Assembly: GCA_012931725.1 (NCBI GenBank)
Contig: CM022944.1
Location: 67,636,979-67,700,978, forward strand
Length of the DNA stretch: 64,000 nucleotides
Source: Litsea cubeba
Lineage: Eukaryota; Streptophyta; Magnoliopsida; Laurales; Lauraceae
Direction: 5' to 3'
Below are positions 44,277-55,330 of the stretch, piece by piece. Both the position numbers and the translations under genes were made by a program. Under the pieces are notes generated by a model. The model did no database searches, was not told the origin of the DNA, and was given only the letters and a program-made list of their open reading frames with translations. Position 1 is the first letter of the stretch; each line of letters opens with the position of its first letter.

Positions 44277-44763
44277 TATAGCCATTGTGCATCAGCTGGC
44301 AGGGGGCGAGAGACCAAGCTCTAAGGCAGTCCCTAAGTAAGGGGTGTAAGGGAAACCTAACCCCACCCTCGATTACAGAAATCAAGGGAAACGGCATCCA
44401 GCCGCCGAACCAGCAGTGCAGGGCATAGTCAGAAGGAGTCGCCCGCCTGAGGTGGACCCCCTCCGGGATATTATACATCCCCCTGAACCTAGCTATACCC
44501 TTAGGGGTCTTTAACTGAAACTTGTCCCCAGCCATTTCTACGACTCAAGGTTGGAGAAAAGTAGACGAGAAGAAACCCTAAGGGGGAAAATCCCTAAAAG
44601 ACCCAGACTCAGGAAAACTTACAGATGGGCGAATTAGAGCTGAAGATCGATCTGGGTATGCAATCATCCTCACCTAAAGATCTCTGGAGAAGTCCTACTA
44701 GAAGAAAGTTGAGAGGTGGAAATGAAGAAGAAGATAAAGAAAGTAAGGAAGAAGAAGACACCC

Positions 44764-44773
44764 TTATTTATAA
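44764..44773 (-). promoter_or_regulatory. TATA box of the antisense Tat gene
   Basis: Minus strand TATAAATAAG, about 230 bp upstream of the start codon at 44535, with a CT-rich leader between them. Confidence 0.6.
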
Positions 44774-45030
44774 AAAGGAAGAAGGCCTCCCTTGGGTGCA
44801 ATTATGAAATTCGAAAGGGCTACGTCGCGAATCATGCCTGTCCCATCAGTTTGACGGCGCAGTCAGTCATGTAATAACACGTATCACTTCCGGCTCGTTC
44901 CCCATAAAGAGCAAGGCATGGTATTGATTACCTCGAAGAGTCGGAACAACGCTGGATATGTGATCAAACATCTCCCATCAGGCTCTGTAGCTTCCAACCT
45001 CAAAAGTCTAGAGACCCTAAGAAGTCAGAA

Positions 45031-45043
45031 GCTAGGGGGAAAT
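45031..45043 (+). other. Polypurine tract of the Tat-like element
   Basis: GCTAGGGGGAAAT directly before the LTR-like start TGTGTGGGG, the form usual for Tat elements. Confidence 0.6.
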
Positions 45044-45893
45044 TGTGTGGGGAGATTTTTAAGATATCAGGATTATGCTAACTTCGGCAATAAATTGCTG
45101 TTTAAGCGCACCCACGTGCCGTCCAAACACACCTCTGCAATAGGGTAAGAGCCTTGGCCGAAACCATCCTGACTTTAGCTACCCAGGCTGACCTTGGCTA
45201 CGCAGGCTGACCTCAGCTGTCTGCCCGACCTTGGCTGAGGGAGTTAGGTTGCCAGTCAAGATAAATACCATGGTCGCCCCTACTTCCGCCACATCATCAG
45301 ACACGTGGCTGAGTACGGACACGTGCCAATGGGACAGATGGGCCATCCCAGCCATCTACAATCTTCGCCAGATCGCTGACAAGGCAGCATCCAGCAGCTG
45401 TAGCCAAATCAGGGCAGAGCCCGAGGGTGGATCCGATGGGACCTCAACCGCCAAAGACTTGAGACACGATCAGGCCCAACATGACATTCATTTAATGCGA
45501 TGTGGGCTGATCGGACTGGCAATAAATGCATTATGGGCTATGATGGATCCTCATTTATTACTTTGTGGGCTAATGAGATCATTCCTATCAAATCTAGGGG
45601 CCCACTCCAAGATATCAGGAAAAATCCTCTATAAATACGAGGACGTTCCAAGACAAAGGTATGCATACACATCCCCTCTTGAGTCGTTACTCTGTCTCTA
45701 TTCTCCTTCGACCTTTGTTCTAAATTAGGCATTGGAAAGCCCTGCGCTGTGTACAGCCAGGGTCCTCTGACCGTTTGTTTCTCCCCTTTCAGGCTTTAAG
45801 GCAGCTGATCTTCATCATATATTTGGATAAGTCCTACCAGGCACCTTATAATCTTGTGAGTTATAATTTTTGCACTTACACTTTCTATTAGCA
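45044..45893 (+). mobile_element. LTR of a Tat-like element (about 850 bp)
   Basis: Starts TGTGTGGGGAGATTTTT after a PPT and ends near ttagca (45893). It contains short repeats 'ggctgaccttggct' (45180-45240) and a TATA box (ctataaatacgagg, about 45631). As the PPT side is on the left, it is the 3' LTR of the element whose antisense gene lies at 40141-44535. Directly after it, TGGTGCCC resembles the first bases of a Tat PBS, but the match is too short to call. Confidence 0.6.
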
Positions 45894-45957
45894 CAATGGT
45901 GCCCAATATACCCGATCAATATGTCACCTGGTGGAATGAGGGCATGTCTCTTGGCAA

Positions 45958-46105
45958 GTGCCCATAGCTCAGTTAAAACATTTCCTTCTTGTAACCACTA
46001 GTTGTGGGTTCAAGTCACTTCATGATAAAAATATGAGGACATTATCTTTTATATAACCATTTCAAAGTCCCAGTTCTAAACATGAATCAGATGGAAAAAA
46101 AATCA
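45958..46105 (+). mobile_element. tRNA-derived SINE-like sequence
   Basis: Box A TAGCTCAGTT (about 45965) and box B GGTTCAAGTC (about 46010), with tRNA-like sequence between them (cttcttgtaaccacta), then a short non-tRNA body ending in A8 near 46100. Plant Au-like SINEs have this layout. I could not find a target duplication. Confidence 0.5.
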
Positions 46106-46854
46106 CAGAAAGCCCCTGTCAGTTAGCATTAATCCCTTAAATAGAGCCCTGTAAGTTAGCAGCAACATCTGCATAACATGTGCGTACCATGGACAGAGTT
46201 GTGCACCAAAAGCATTGCATAAAGAGTTTCATTTGACATGCATCTGCAAGAATCAGTATTTCTATTTGATAAACATCTGCAAATGCCTACAAAGTTCACA
46301 CAAGCAAAAATAAAAATACAATATAAATCATTAGAGACTCTGATGCCCCGAATACAAGTTCATGATAACTGTGATTCCTTTATATGATGTCAGTTCTTAG
46401 ATGGCTTCTTCCTTCTCTGCATAAAGTGATGATGACAGTCTTGATGGCTTCTTCTCTGCATAAAGTCTTTTGTTGGCATCATTTCTGGATTGCAATAATT
46501 GAGATGCAATAGACATGCAACAATAGACTCTCAAAATGCATGCCCAATTTTGGTGTCATGTTTTCATCTACATTCGGATAGTGGACAACTGATGATGAGG
46601 AGGAGGTCATATTCATATGTAATCTGGATCACAAATAATTAAAATTGGTCATAACAGACCCAAAGAAAGCATGTGATGGGTTTTTTTTTCCATCAAAATA
46701 TTCATGAAGCTACCATGTTCTCTCAAACTCATTCGTCAAGGTTTCTACTGGGCATCAATATGACCGATATAACACAAACACAAGCATTTCATTAATTTCT
46801 AAACAAATGAGGTGATGAGGTAGACCTCTATGATGCTTTGGCTAAACAATTCAC

Positions 46855-47005
46855 ATTTCAAATACCATCACAGCCAACGTAATTCACATCACTAATACCA
46901 TCACAGCCAAAGCAATTCACATATTTAATACTATCACAGCCAAAGAAATTCACATGTTTAATACCATCACAGCCAAAGAAATTCACATGCTGAATACCAT
47001 CATAT
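46855..47005. repeat. 33-bp tandem repeat (accatcacagccaaagaaattcacat)
   Basis: Four to five copies with small changes, inside the low-copy stretch. Confidence 0.8.
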
Positions 47006-48080
47006 TATGAAACAGAGTGATGGAGCAGAGAGGTAAGCCATTTCACCTATAATGCAATTCCTGTGTATTCTACTCCAAACAAGCAAACCCATAGCAGTTT
47101 TAAAGAACATTATGCATATATCAATCAATAAATCACCTTACTCCATTTTGAAAGAAGAACCCAAATCATCAATTCATCATACCCTTAATAAAAAAGGGAA
47201 AATTGTAGATTAAGCCAAAAGAAGGATGCACTATAGATGATAACAAATGTATTTGCATGACTTGATGTCAGTTTACACAGACAATGTAAAGAAAGAAAGA
47301 ATTTGATATAACCAGAGGCACTTGCTTGTGCCTTTGTTAACGTGCTGGGGTCTGGGGTTGTTCAGCAAAAACGAGAACCCATTTTCACTCAGTTGTAAGA
47401 TAAGAGACTGCAATTGAAATACAAGTCACTAGAAAGGAAGATATTTTGTGCACCCTTTAGAAACAAAGGATCTAACCCATTTTCACTCAGTTGTAAAAAA
47501 TGAGATTTTGTAATTTTTAGGTGAAAATCCCCACTTTCAATTGAAAGTTTACAGTAGGTTTAGACACATATTGGGGATATAGCACGATCCCTTAAAAAAT
47601 GTCTAGACATAAAAAAATCAAAACTAAAAACAACCCAGATCTCATAACCCACAACCCATCACAAAACATCAATTGAAACTAGAAGATCTATTGACATCCT
47701 TTGAAACTGAAACCGCTGCTGGTGTTTTAATGGACTAAAACCAAAAAAATTGAAAACCCACAAAAGAACCAAAAAAGATCGCTCCGACCTGTGGAAGGGG
47801 CTGGGCTGTAGCGAGAGAGACCTCCGGGACATGGCGATGGTCCAACCTTCTTGTCAAAGAAACCCCTTTTCCGGATCCGGGCAGCGAGCGCTACATCGGG
47901 AGAGACGATGCGAGAGCGATCGAGCTGTAGTAGGGAACCTGGAGGCGAGAGCGATCGATTGGAATGGCTGAAAGTTGTAGCCGAAAGGAGCTCTGGATTT
48001 TTGGATCGAATGGAAAGGGGGAAATGAAGAAAATGGGCGCCCGTTTCTCAAAACCCATCCTTACATAAAAAAAGGTTGCA

Positions 48081-48146
48081 GCTGTTGGATCTACTTTACA
48101 GATCCAACAGCCCTTAAGACAGTTCTCACATATAAGGTGAGAACTG
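48081..48146. other. Two adjacent perfect inverted repeats
   Basis: GCTGTTGGATC (48081-48091) pairs with GATCCAACAGC (48101-48111), and CAGTTCTCAC (48120-48129) pairs with GTGAGAACTG (48137-48146). The arms are perfect, the loops 9 and 7 nt, and the two stems are 8 bp apart. They could be a bidirectional terminator-like structure or the end of a small inverted-repeat element. Confidence 0.8.
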
Positions 48147-48892
48147 TTCTCACCTGATATAACACTAAGATGATGGCGTTCTAAAAAAATGCATATAGAT
48201 AATGGTGATGCAAGAGGAAGTGACTAGAGAAAAAAATATCATGTCCGAGACAATGATAATAAGAGAAAACCCCTCGGTCCCAACTTCCACATGTAGAGGT
48301 GTGATGAAGTGTGGGAAGGGAGTTGGGGGGTATGCACAAGGGTGAAACTTGGTTCAGGGCAAACCGAAACCTTTATGGCCCAACCCAACCAAAAGTAAAA
48401 TTGGGTGGGCTCTATTCAAGTTTGGATTAAGCTTGGACTTGTGTTTTGGGCCTGCATAATATTTGGGTCAGGTTTGGAAATAGGCTTTAGAGCAATAGAG
48501 CAACTCCAACAGAGTTGCTATTTTGCTGCCTCACTCTCCAACGGGTAGAAAAGGCAAGTCAATCATGCTCCAAGAGAACTGCCAAAGGTGTGATGGCATT
48601 TGGCGTTCCATCTCGTATGCCAAATTTGGCATGTGATAAAGTGGTATGCCAAATAATATTTTTGAATTAAACAATGGATGGAGACTTGAATGAAAGAGCC
48701 GTTGAGCTTTTTTTTTGGACCGTTTGAATTAAATAATGGCTGGAGACTTCAACAGTTACATGCATTTTTCAACCATTGCACATTTTTTTTGGACTGTTGA
48801 AAATATTTATTATGTTAATTTGAGAAATCTTTGGAGGTAGGATATCTATAAATTAGGAGTGTTTGAGGTCCTTCTTTTTCCTCATTCACACT

Positions 48893-49830
48893 ATGGATTC
48901 TCAATTCTCTCAATTTCCTAATTTTTCTACCCAATATTCATAATTTTTCGTTGAGGCATCCGAATTCCCTACTGATGATGCCCTAAAAAAAAAGACATTT
49001 GGTCGAGGTGCCGACTTGAGTATAAAAGAACACTATTTTCTTGTCGGTTCATGGTTGAACACCAGTCTGGATGCTGTGCATGGAAACGAGCAGAAACTTG
49101 GGGCTTTTTGGGAATGAGTGGGAGAATACTATCATAACAATAAGCAATTTCCTAGTGCTCGAACAGATAAAATGTTGTCACAACGATGGCAAAAGATTCA
49201 AGCTTCTATCAACAAATTTTGTGGATGTCTTGCCATAATTATTTACAGAAATCAAAGTGGCACAAATGAACAAGATAAGGTAAAATTAGATATATAAATG
49301 AAGTTTTTTTATTCTTAATTACTTTGAGCTTAAATTTCATTTTCAGATTGCATAAGCAAAAAAAAAGTTTACGAAAATCTTTACAGATCAAGATTCACCT
49401 TGGACCATGCTTGGATCTTGTTGAGGCACCAATCATCGTAGATACAACTACAACAACAAGTAGTAGAGAAGACATCCATAAAAAGAGCAAAATCTTCAAC
49501 TTCCGGCTACTCATCATCTTCTAATCCAAGCACTCCCATAAATATTGAGGAGGATGAGACAAACAACAATACTTATGATTCCATGACGAGACCACCAGGC
49601 AGAAAGGCTGAGAAGAGAAAGATAAAGCAAACCACTATCAACAAGCCCACACCTGTTGCATATCTCATCCAAAAAATAATGGATGACAAAAAGGAAAGAG
49701 ATGAGAAAAATAGAGCTCTTTATGCAAAAAATCAAGCAAGATGAGAAGAAGGTGCAATTAAAGAAAATACAAATGGAGATTGTGTATGGATACGTCCAAT
49801 ATGTCTGAGGAGCAATAATAATACTATGCT
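48893..49830 (+). pseudogene. Harbinger ORF1 (Myb/SANT-like DNA-binding protein), decayed
   Basis: A TATA box (tctataaatt, about 48845) precedes ATG at 48893. The product has a SANT-like helix region (FGRGADLSIKEHYFLVGSWLNTSLDAVHGNEQKLGAFWE), then RTDKMLSQRWQKIQASINKF, and after a likely intron (GTAAAATTAG near 49280 to TTTTCAG at about 49346) a Gly/Ser/Thr-rich part with the family motif RPPGRKAEKRK (about 49580-49625). Stops and frame changes interrupt it. In active relatives ORF1 binds the element ends and brings the transposase into the nucleus. Confidence 0.8.
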
Positions 49831-50134
49831 AAAAAAAGACTTGAAATTATGAGAGGAGGGTTGGGTGGTTTTTTTAATTGTATTTTATTTTCATAATTAA
49901 TATTTATTTATTTTATTAATGAATTATTGTTTTTTTAAATATAATATTATACTTTAATTTTATAAAGTTGTCATATATCACTAGCCATTTTATAGCCGTT
50001 GGAGAAAATTAGCCGTTTTATAGCCATTGGAATATTTCATATATATAGACCACTCTTGAAAAAAATTCTTACACCCCAAATTCTTACTTCTCTTCTTCTC
50101 AAAATAAGAAAATATTTGGTGCATATCTTCATAG

Positions 50135-51458
50135 ATGCCTTAAAATTATATTGATTCCTCTTCTGATGCAACAGATGGGCTATGGTATACTGTCATAAAT
50201 TTTGTTTCGGACGAAGAGTTGCAGATGTTGTGTAGGGCTGCTCTAAGAAAAAAGAAAGAAAGAAAACTTACAAAGGAGAACGAGAGTGCATCGTGGTTAT
50301 ATTCAAGGTCACGTAGTTATCAATAGAGGACGAATCTCAGGACATCATAGGCTTTACAATGACTACTTCAGTGAAAACCCTGTCTACACTCCCTCTCAAT
50401 TTTGAAGAAGGTTTCAAATACGCAAACCTTTTTTTCTTCGAATTGTAAATGCAGTGGAGGGTCATGACCCATACTTTCAACAAAAAAGAAATTGTGCCAA
50501 CATTCTTTGTTTATCAGCTCTTCAAAAGGTCACAACTACAATGAGGATGCTTGCTTATGGAGTTGCAGTGGATGCTGTGGACGATTACATGAGGATCGCT
50601 GAAAGTACCTCTATAAAATCAATGAAAAGGTTTGTTCAAGCGATCATTAATGTTTTTGCAATGAGTACTTGAGAAAACCAAATGATGTTGACATTTGTAG
50701 GTTGTTATCGGAATGTGAGAGACACAGGTTTCGTGAGATGCTAGGTAGCATAGATTGTATGCATTGGAAGTGGAAGAACTGTCCAATTGTGTGGAAAGGC
50801 ATATATATGCTCGTGGAGACCACCACAATCCTTCTTTAATTCTTAAAGTTGTGGCTTCGTATGATCTTTGGATATGGCATGCTTTTTTTGGACTACCGGG
50901 ATCGCACAATGATATCAATGTGTTGGATCGATCTCCTATATTTACCTACCTCGCTGAAGGCCGAACTCCTCCCACCAATTACTTAATTAATGGTCATGAA
51001 TATACAACTGGCTACTACCTTGCTAATGGCATATATCCATCGTGGGAGACATTTGTAAAAACAATTTCATGTCCTAAGCCAAAGACCACAAATTTTGCTG
51101 CAGCTCAATAGTCCGCAAGGAAGGATTGGAGCGTGCGTTTGGAGTGCTACATGCGTGTTTTGTAGTTTTTTGTGGGCTTGCTCGTTTCTAGGATCGTCAA
51201 ACACTTCAGCATATAATGAAGGCATGCATCATAATGCATAACATGATGTCGAAGATGAATGGGATGAAAGTCTTCCACCCAATTACGATGCACGAGAGAG
51301 TGAATGTAGTGACCTTACTGTATCACGTGATCACACTACAGAATTTCATTCAAAACCACTTGTGCATTCACGACAAAAGAACACATTTCCAACTTCAAGC
51401 CGATCTGGTCGAGCACTTGTGGCATTTCCAAGGTCAATATGAAGAAGTTTGTGATTGA
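50135..51458 (+). pseudogene. Harbinger DDE transposase (HARBI1-like), decayed
   Basis: From ATG 50135 the frame shows SSSDATDGLWY at the N-terminus, then HDPYFQQKRNCA and TTMRMLAYGVAVDAVDDYMRI. The nuclease core includes GSIDCMHWKWKNCP (Asp at 50753), GSHNDINVLDRSP (Asp at 50911) and LERAFGVLHA (Glu at 51129), followed by KACIIMHNM. These three catalytic codons lie in three different reading frames, so at least two frameshifts have occurred, plus a TAA at the third codon. It cannot make an active enzyme. In relatives it cuts and pastes the element at TTA/TAA sites together with ORF1. Confidence 0.88.
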
Positions 51459-51767
51459 CTATGATATTATGTAATTTGATTTTACTTTTTCAATGAATAA
51501 TGGGTTTCAAGTACAATTTGTGCATTTTATAATTTTTTTAGTAATTTATTACTTTAATAACATTTAAATTGTACCAAATTCCATTAAATATAAATAAGAT
51601 ATATGTAGTAAAGAAAAATTGGGGTTAAATAATAAAATAATAATTTGACATCTCTCTTCGAGTTGCCCAAGTGAGATTCCAAATTTACATATGTTTTTTT
51701 TTTTGCCACACAAGCCTTTATTTTGAAAAAGGCATATCCAAATTTGAAGTGCCTCTTGGAGATGCTC

Positions 51768-52084
51768 TTAAGTCCCTAAATTCAAGCTAGCCACCCAGCT
51801 TCCTGTATAAACAACTATATATACAATGTATGGTATATTAAGCAGTATACACTCTTTGCGATAGATGCACTATATGGCCATATTCAATCAGTCTGGATCG
51901 CCTATCGCAGCTATTACACAAGAATAGTGTAACGCATGCCTGAAACTATTTTGTAGGGCCCACCCACATAGAGATTCTTTTGGACCGTTCTGAAGGTGAA
52001 TCCCGTTTCCTATATCGTCAAATTTCAGTTCAATAGGAGTAGGTCTTAGCATCCTATTGAGGATATGATTGAAAGCATGATCGG
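51768..52084. other. Sequence between Harbinger element and the E 3' LTR
   Basis: About 320 bp without similarity to the E LTR at the corresponding place and without recognisable coding. The junction at about 52085 marks where the 3' LTR of E is truncated. Confidence 0.5.
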
Positions 52085-53387
52085 GCACTAATGTGATCGA
52101 TTGGCACTGAACACCTCTCAATTAGTGCGCAGTGCGATCAATCGGATTGTGCGACCGATCGATAGGCACTGGGCACCTCCCAGTTAGCTGAGAGTTTTCA
52201 CAGAGCGATCGATCGAACTGTACGACCAATCGATCGGACTGTAAACGCTCACAGGTAATTGGGAACTGTTCACTGTCCGATCGATCGCACAGGGCAACCG
52301 ATCGATCGGACAGCGAACCTGTAGCCCAAAAATGGGTTTCTGTCTCCATTCTCCTCCGGCCAATCTATGGCTAACCTGCAGAAATTGAGCCTCCATGCTC
52401 TCCCATTCATTCCATACATCACATTGACACCATTTCTAGCAATTTAAACAATTCTAAGATCTCTAATTAATAATTAAACAAACTCAAATTCCCAAAACCT
52501 AATCTAGCATATTAACCCAAATCAATAACAGATCAGGCTTGGAATTAGGGAAATCTATCAAGAATCATAGCCAGATCAATAATAAAATAACACACATGTT
52601 TATAATGAAATGCAGATCTACTTGCCTCAACCAAGAAGAAGATAGGAATTGGGTGAAACTTGAGGAGAAGTCTTTCTACCCCGAAATCCACAATCTAACC
52701 CAACCAAACACAACCTAAAACTCCAGGGAGAAGAAAAGAGAGGAAAAGATCGATATCGAACCTAAATCTAACCAAAAGAAAAGATGATTAAAAGATGAGA
52801 TTGTGAGAAGTCTTACCAAATTGGTACCAGAAGAAAGAGAAGATTGCGAGGAAGAAGTTTAACGGACCGGATCTTCAAGTAAGATCTTCTAGGGTAGAGT
52901 TCTGGCTTGAAAAGGCAGAAGAAGAAATGGGGCTGTTGTTCTCTCTTTCGTTGCAGAGAAAGAATAAGAGATTAGGGTTAATCTCGTTTATGAAGAAGAG
53001 AGAGATAAAAAGACTAATTTGCTCATTTAGTGGGTCCGGTGAAGAATGGATCACTTGAAGGATTTCTAATCGCCAGATCGCGACGAGTCAAGAGACAAAA
53101 ATGATCAGCGTGACAAAACCTTTCCAATGAATCCAAAAATCACGGTGTTTGGAATATTTTGAAAAAACATTTAATTTTTCCTAAATTACGAACTACCCCC
53201 TACTAGGATCAAACGAACTCAGAATCGTACGAAACTTCGCAGACACTAATCTAATGCTAAAAGAAACTCGCTCATGATCTAAACCCACTTAAATATTTAA
53301 AATATAATTAAATAAAATAATAACAAATTAAACGGGTCAACGGGTTAGGTTTTGGGCCCAACTGACCCAATAAGGTCACATACCTTA
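52085..53387 (-). mobile_element. Truncated 3' LTR of Tekay element E
   Basis: Matches 60020-61323 of the 5' LTR with many differences. It lacks the last about 1.8 kb of the LTR (its left, 3' part). The LTR start on minus is near 53387, where ctaaggt replaces tgtaaggt; about 10 extra bases lie between it and the coding end. Confidence 0.82.
52094..52308 (-). other. Palindrome array in E 3' LTR (CGATCGATCG)
   Basis: Seven copies, centres at 52098, 52139, 52160, 52210, 52231, 52282 and 52303. Three clear pairs each have exactly 21 bp between centres, and pair-to-pair steps are 71 and 72 bp. Several cores are mutated but the spacing is kept. Confidence 0.88.
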
Positions 53388-53396
53388 GAACTCTCA

Positions 53397-53615
53397 CAAA
53401 TAAAAAGAACATTTGGTCCCCCAAATGCCTAAACATACCTCATCTGGAAAAATATAAGGGTACGCCTTCAGAATCTGATCCTTCAGCTCCCACGTAGCCT
53501 CCTCCGGACTGTGGTTCTCACACTATACTTTGACCCATTGGATGGTCTTAGTACGCAACACTATCTCCTTAATGTCAATGATCTGCGCTGGCCGTTCTAC
53601 GTAGGTGACATCTGC
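53397..53615 (-). pseudogene. C-terminal chromodomain of element E
   Basis: After the integrase, minus-strand sequence reads YVERPAQIIDIKEIVLRTKTIQWVKV, then ENHSPEEATWELKDQILKAYPYIF, the group II chromodomain found at the integrase C-terminus of Tekay/Del/Reina chromoviruses. It would direct integration to marked chromatin. TAG codons at two positions break it. The frame ends just inside the PPT region (ATTTGGGGGACC, about 53420). Confidence 0.85.
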
Positions 53616-54738
53616 TTATAGCTGAAGTGGCTTGTGCTGCAACACGTGAGTGGGATCTGGAATATACTTCCGAAGCATTGGGACATGAAATACGTCATGT
53701 ACACCCGCTAGCTCCGGCGGTAGCACCAAACGATAAGCCACGTCTCCAATGCTGCTCTTGATCTCAAACGGTCCCACAAAGCTCTTAGCAAGCTTCCCTT
53801 TCTGCCCGAATTCGACAACACCTCTCATCGAGGATACCTTTAGAAAAACCATATCACCAACTTGGAATTCCAAAGGTCTCCACCTCTTGTCTGCATAGCT
53901 CTTCTGACGATCACGTGACTCCTTCATTCTCATCTGAACAACACTGAATTTCTCACTGGAATCAGCAATCTCCGAGGGGCCATGAAAACTTCGAACTCCT
54001 ACTTACTCCTAACATCCCGGAGTCCTACATCCCTCCCATACAATGCCTCAAATGGTGCCATACCAATACTTGAATGATAGCTGTTATTGTAGGCAAACTC
54101 ACATAGAGGCAAACTCTCATCCAACTCTCTTTGAAATCCAAAACACATGCTCTGAGAAGATCTTTCAACGTCTGAATGGTACGCTCTGACTGTCCATCTG
54201 TCTGAGGGTGGTAAGCTGTACTGAACTTCAACTGGGTACCCATAGATGACTGAAAAGTAGACTAAAATCGAGAGACAAACTTAGTGTCTCGATCGGATAC
54301 TATGGACTTAGGCACTCCATGTAGCTTGACTATATTGTCCCTGTACATCTTAGTCATCTTATCCATAAACTAACCAGTCTTGAATGGTAGGAAATGTGCT
54401 GACTTAGTTAATCTATCCACAATCACCCAAATAGCATCATTGCCTTTCTTGGTGTTCGGCAATCCCGACATGAAATCCATGGTGATATTCTCTCATTTCC
54501 ACTATGGAATCTCCAACGGGTGAAGCAAACCAGGAGGCTTCTTGTGCTCTGCCTTAATCTGTTGACAAGTCATACACCTGGAGACGAATTCTGCAATCTC
54601 TTTATTCATTTTCACCCACCAATAGTGATTCTTCAGGTTCTGATATATCTTAGGACTCCCTGGGTGAATAGAATATCTGGTATGGTGTGCATCTGTCATC
54701 AGCTCTGACTTAATGTCTCGAACATCTGGCACACACAA
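53616..54738 (-). pseudogene. Integrase of Tekay element E
   Basis: A zinc finger (HHTRYSIHPGSPKIYQNL ... RCMTCQQIKAEH), then NITMDFMSGLP (Asp), SIVSDRDTKF (Asp) and HPQTDGQSERTIQTLKDLL (Glu) are all recognisable. The C-terminus has FQVGDMVFLKVSSMRGV and GPFEI plus HDVFHVPMLRKYIPDP. Stops include two close together before NITMDF (one Trp codon changed to TGA) and TAGs in the core. The order and motifs are those of the chromovirus integrase. Confidence 0.9.
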
Positions 54739-54989
54739 CCTATCCTTGCAATAAAAACTCCCTCAATCAATCTGAACTCTGGCTTGTCATCCATATGTTC
54801 AATGATTCTCTGCAACTCTAGATCATCCTTCTGGCATTCCTTGATCCTATTAACTATCTCTGGCTCCCAAACTCCCATAGTAGCAACTAGGACCTTCTCA
54901 TTAACTGGCCAGACTTCCACATCCATATCTCTGAACTGCTCCATCCATCTCCATTCAACCATTATACAACCACTGAATGCTGCCTTCCT

Positions 54990-55330
54990 ACTGAGAGCTT
55001 CTGCTACCACATTCACCTTTCCAGGATGGTACTTGATCGGAAAATCATGATCCTTTATGTACTCCATCCATCTCCTCTGCCTGTTATTCAGATCACCCTG
55101 TGTAAACAGGTATTGTAGGCTCTTGTGATATGTATGCACCTCAAATCTCTCTCCATACAAATAATTCCTCCACAACTTTAATGCAAACACCACTGCTGTT
55201 AGCTCCAAATCATGTGTGGCGTACTTCTTCTCATGATCCTTCAATTGCCTCGACCCATAAGCTATCACCTTCTCATGCTACATGAGAACACAACCTAAAT
55301 CAATCCCTGATGCATCTGTGAAAAATCACA
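54990..55330 (-). pseudogene. RNase H of Tekay element E
   Basis: Begins with a one-base insertion in a T-run near 55310 that shifts out the first catalytic segment, then LM-stop-HEKVIAYGSRQLKDHEKKY, TAVVFALKLWRNYLYG, HTYHKSLQYLF and HPGKVNVVAEALSRKA. Two catalytic Asp positions are changed: the usual TDHKSL reads TYHKSL and the usual VADALSR reads VAEALSR. The polyprotein tether up to the integrase follows (54989-54739). Confidence 0.85.

Larger units (their letters stand above)
40141..44535 (-). pseudogene. Antisense gene of a Tat-like element ('putative gypsy-type transposon' family), split by an Athila-like LTR
   Basis: On minus the gene starts MAGDKFQLKTPKG at 44535 and shows the family signature YNIPEGVHLRRATPSD, then VRFPLHPLLRDCLRAWSLAP and MGTAKLNEALGI (the domain catalogued as Transposase_28). 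Coding sequence is broken at 44200 by an inserted LTR and resumes below 42199 with NYYLWVKQLRKGF. A later exon (about 41660-40913) is Ser/Pro/basic-rich. A clear 70-bp intron (GTAAGT at 40912, TTTTGCAG to 40843) joins ASAIQAALI to NVQRLQLVVERSD in phase. The C-terminus is a long coiled coil (SQLESERERLRKELADCQSR). A TAG at 40414 lies in an otherwise continuous frame to 40141. The gene runs opposite to its element and has its own TATA box. The function of this protein family is unknown despite the name. Confidence 0.75.
46106..48490. other. Low-copy stretch, possible remnant of a FAR1-like gene 5' end
   Basis: No LTR, PBS or pol motif. On minus, a frame at about 46616-46521 reads MNMTSSSSSVVHYPNVDENM then PKLGMHFESL, which resembles the start of the FAR1 DNA-binding domain in FAR1/FRS proteins, but homology ends there. 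A purine/CGATCG-rich segment at 47760-48060 looks like a 5' leader on minus. Neither makes a complete gene. About 4.5 copies of a 33-bp repeat (46860-47000) and two adjacent hairpins (48081-48146) are also present. Confidence 0.35.
48498..51767 (+). mobile_element. PIF/Harbinger DNA transposon, 3.27 kb, decayed
   Basis: Terminal inverted repeats GAGCAACTCCAACAG (left, from 48498) and GAGCATCTCCAAGAG (right, read inward from 51767) agree at 12 of 15 positions and have the PIF/Harbinger form. TTA follows the right end (51768-51770). On the left, TTA lies at 48487-48489 followed by gagcaata, as if the first bases were duplicated, so the 3-bp TTA duplication typical of the superfamily is plausible. 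Inside are two + strand genes in the usual order, a Myb/SANT-like ORF1 and a DDE transposase, both broken. Confidence 0.88.

Noticed and set aside
45894..45905. A PBS directly after the Tat LTR (TGGTGCCC), which would make it a 5' LTR.
   Set aside because: Only about eight bases fit, no gag follows, and the PPT on the other side marks it as a 3' LTR. Kept as an open possibility only.
46400..46616. A functional FAR1-RELATED SEQUENCE gene.
   Set aside because: Similarity is limited to about ten residues after a serine-rich start; no further domain or consistent exons are seen.
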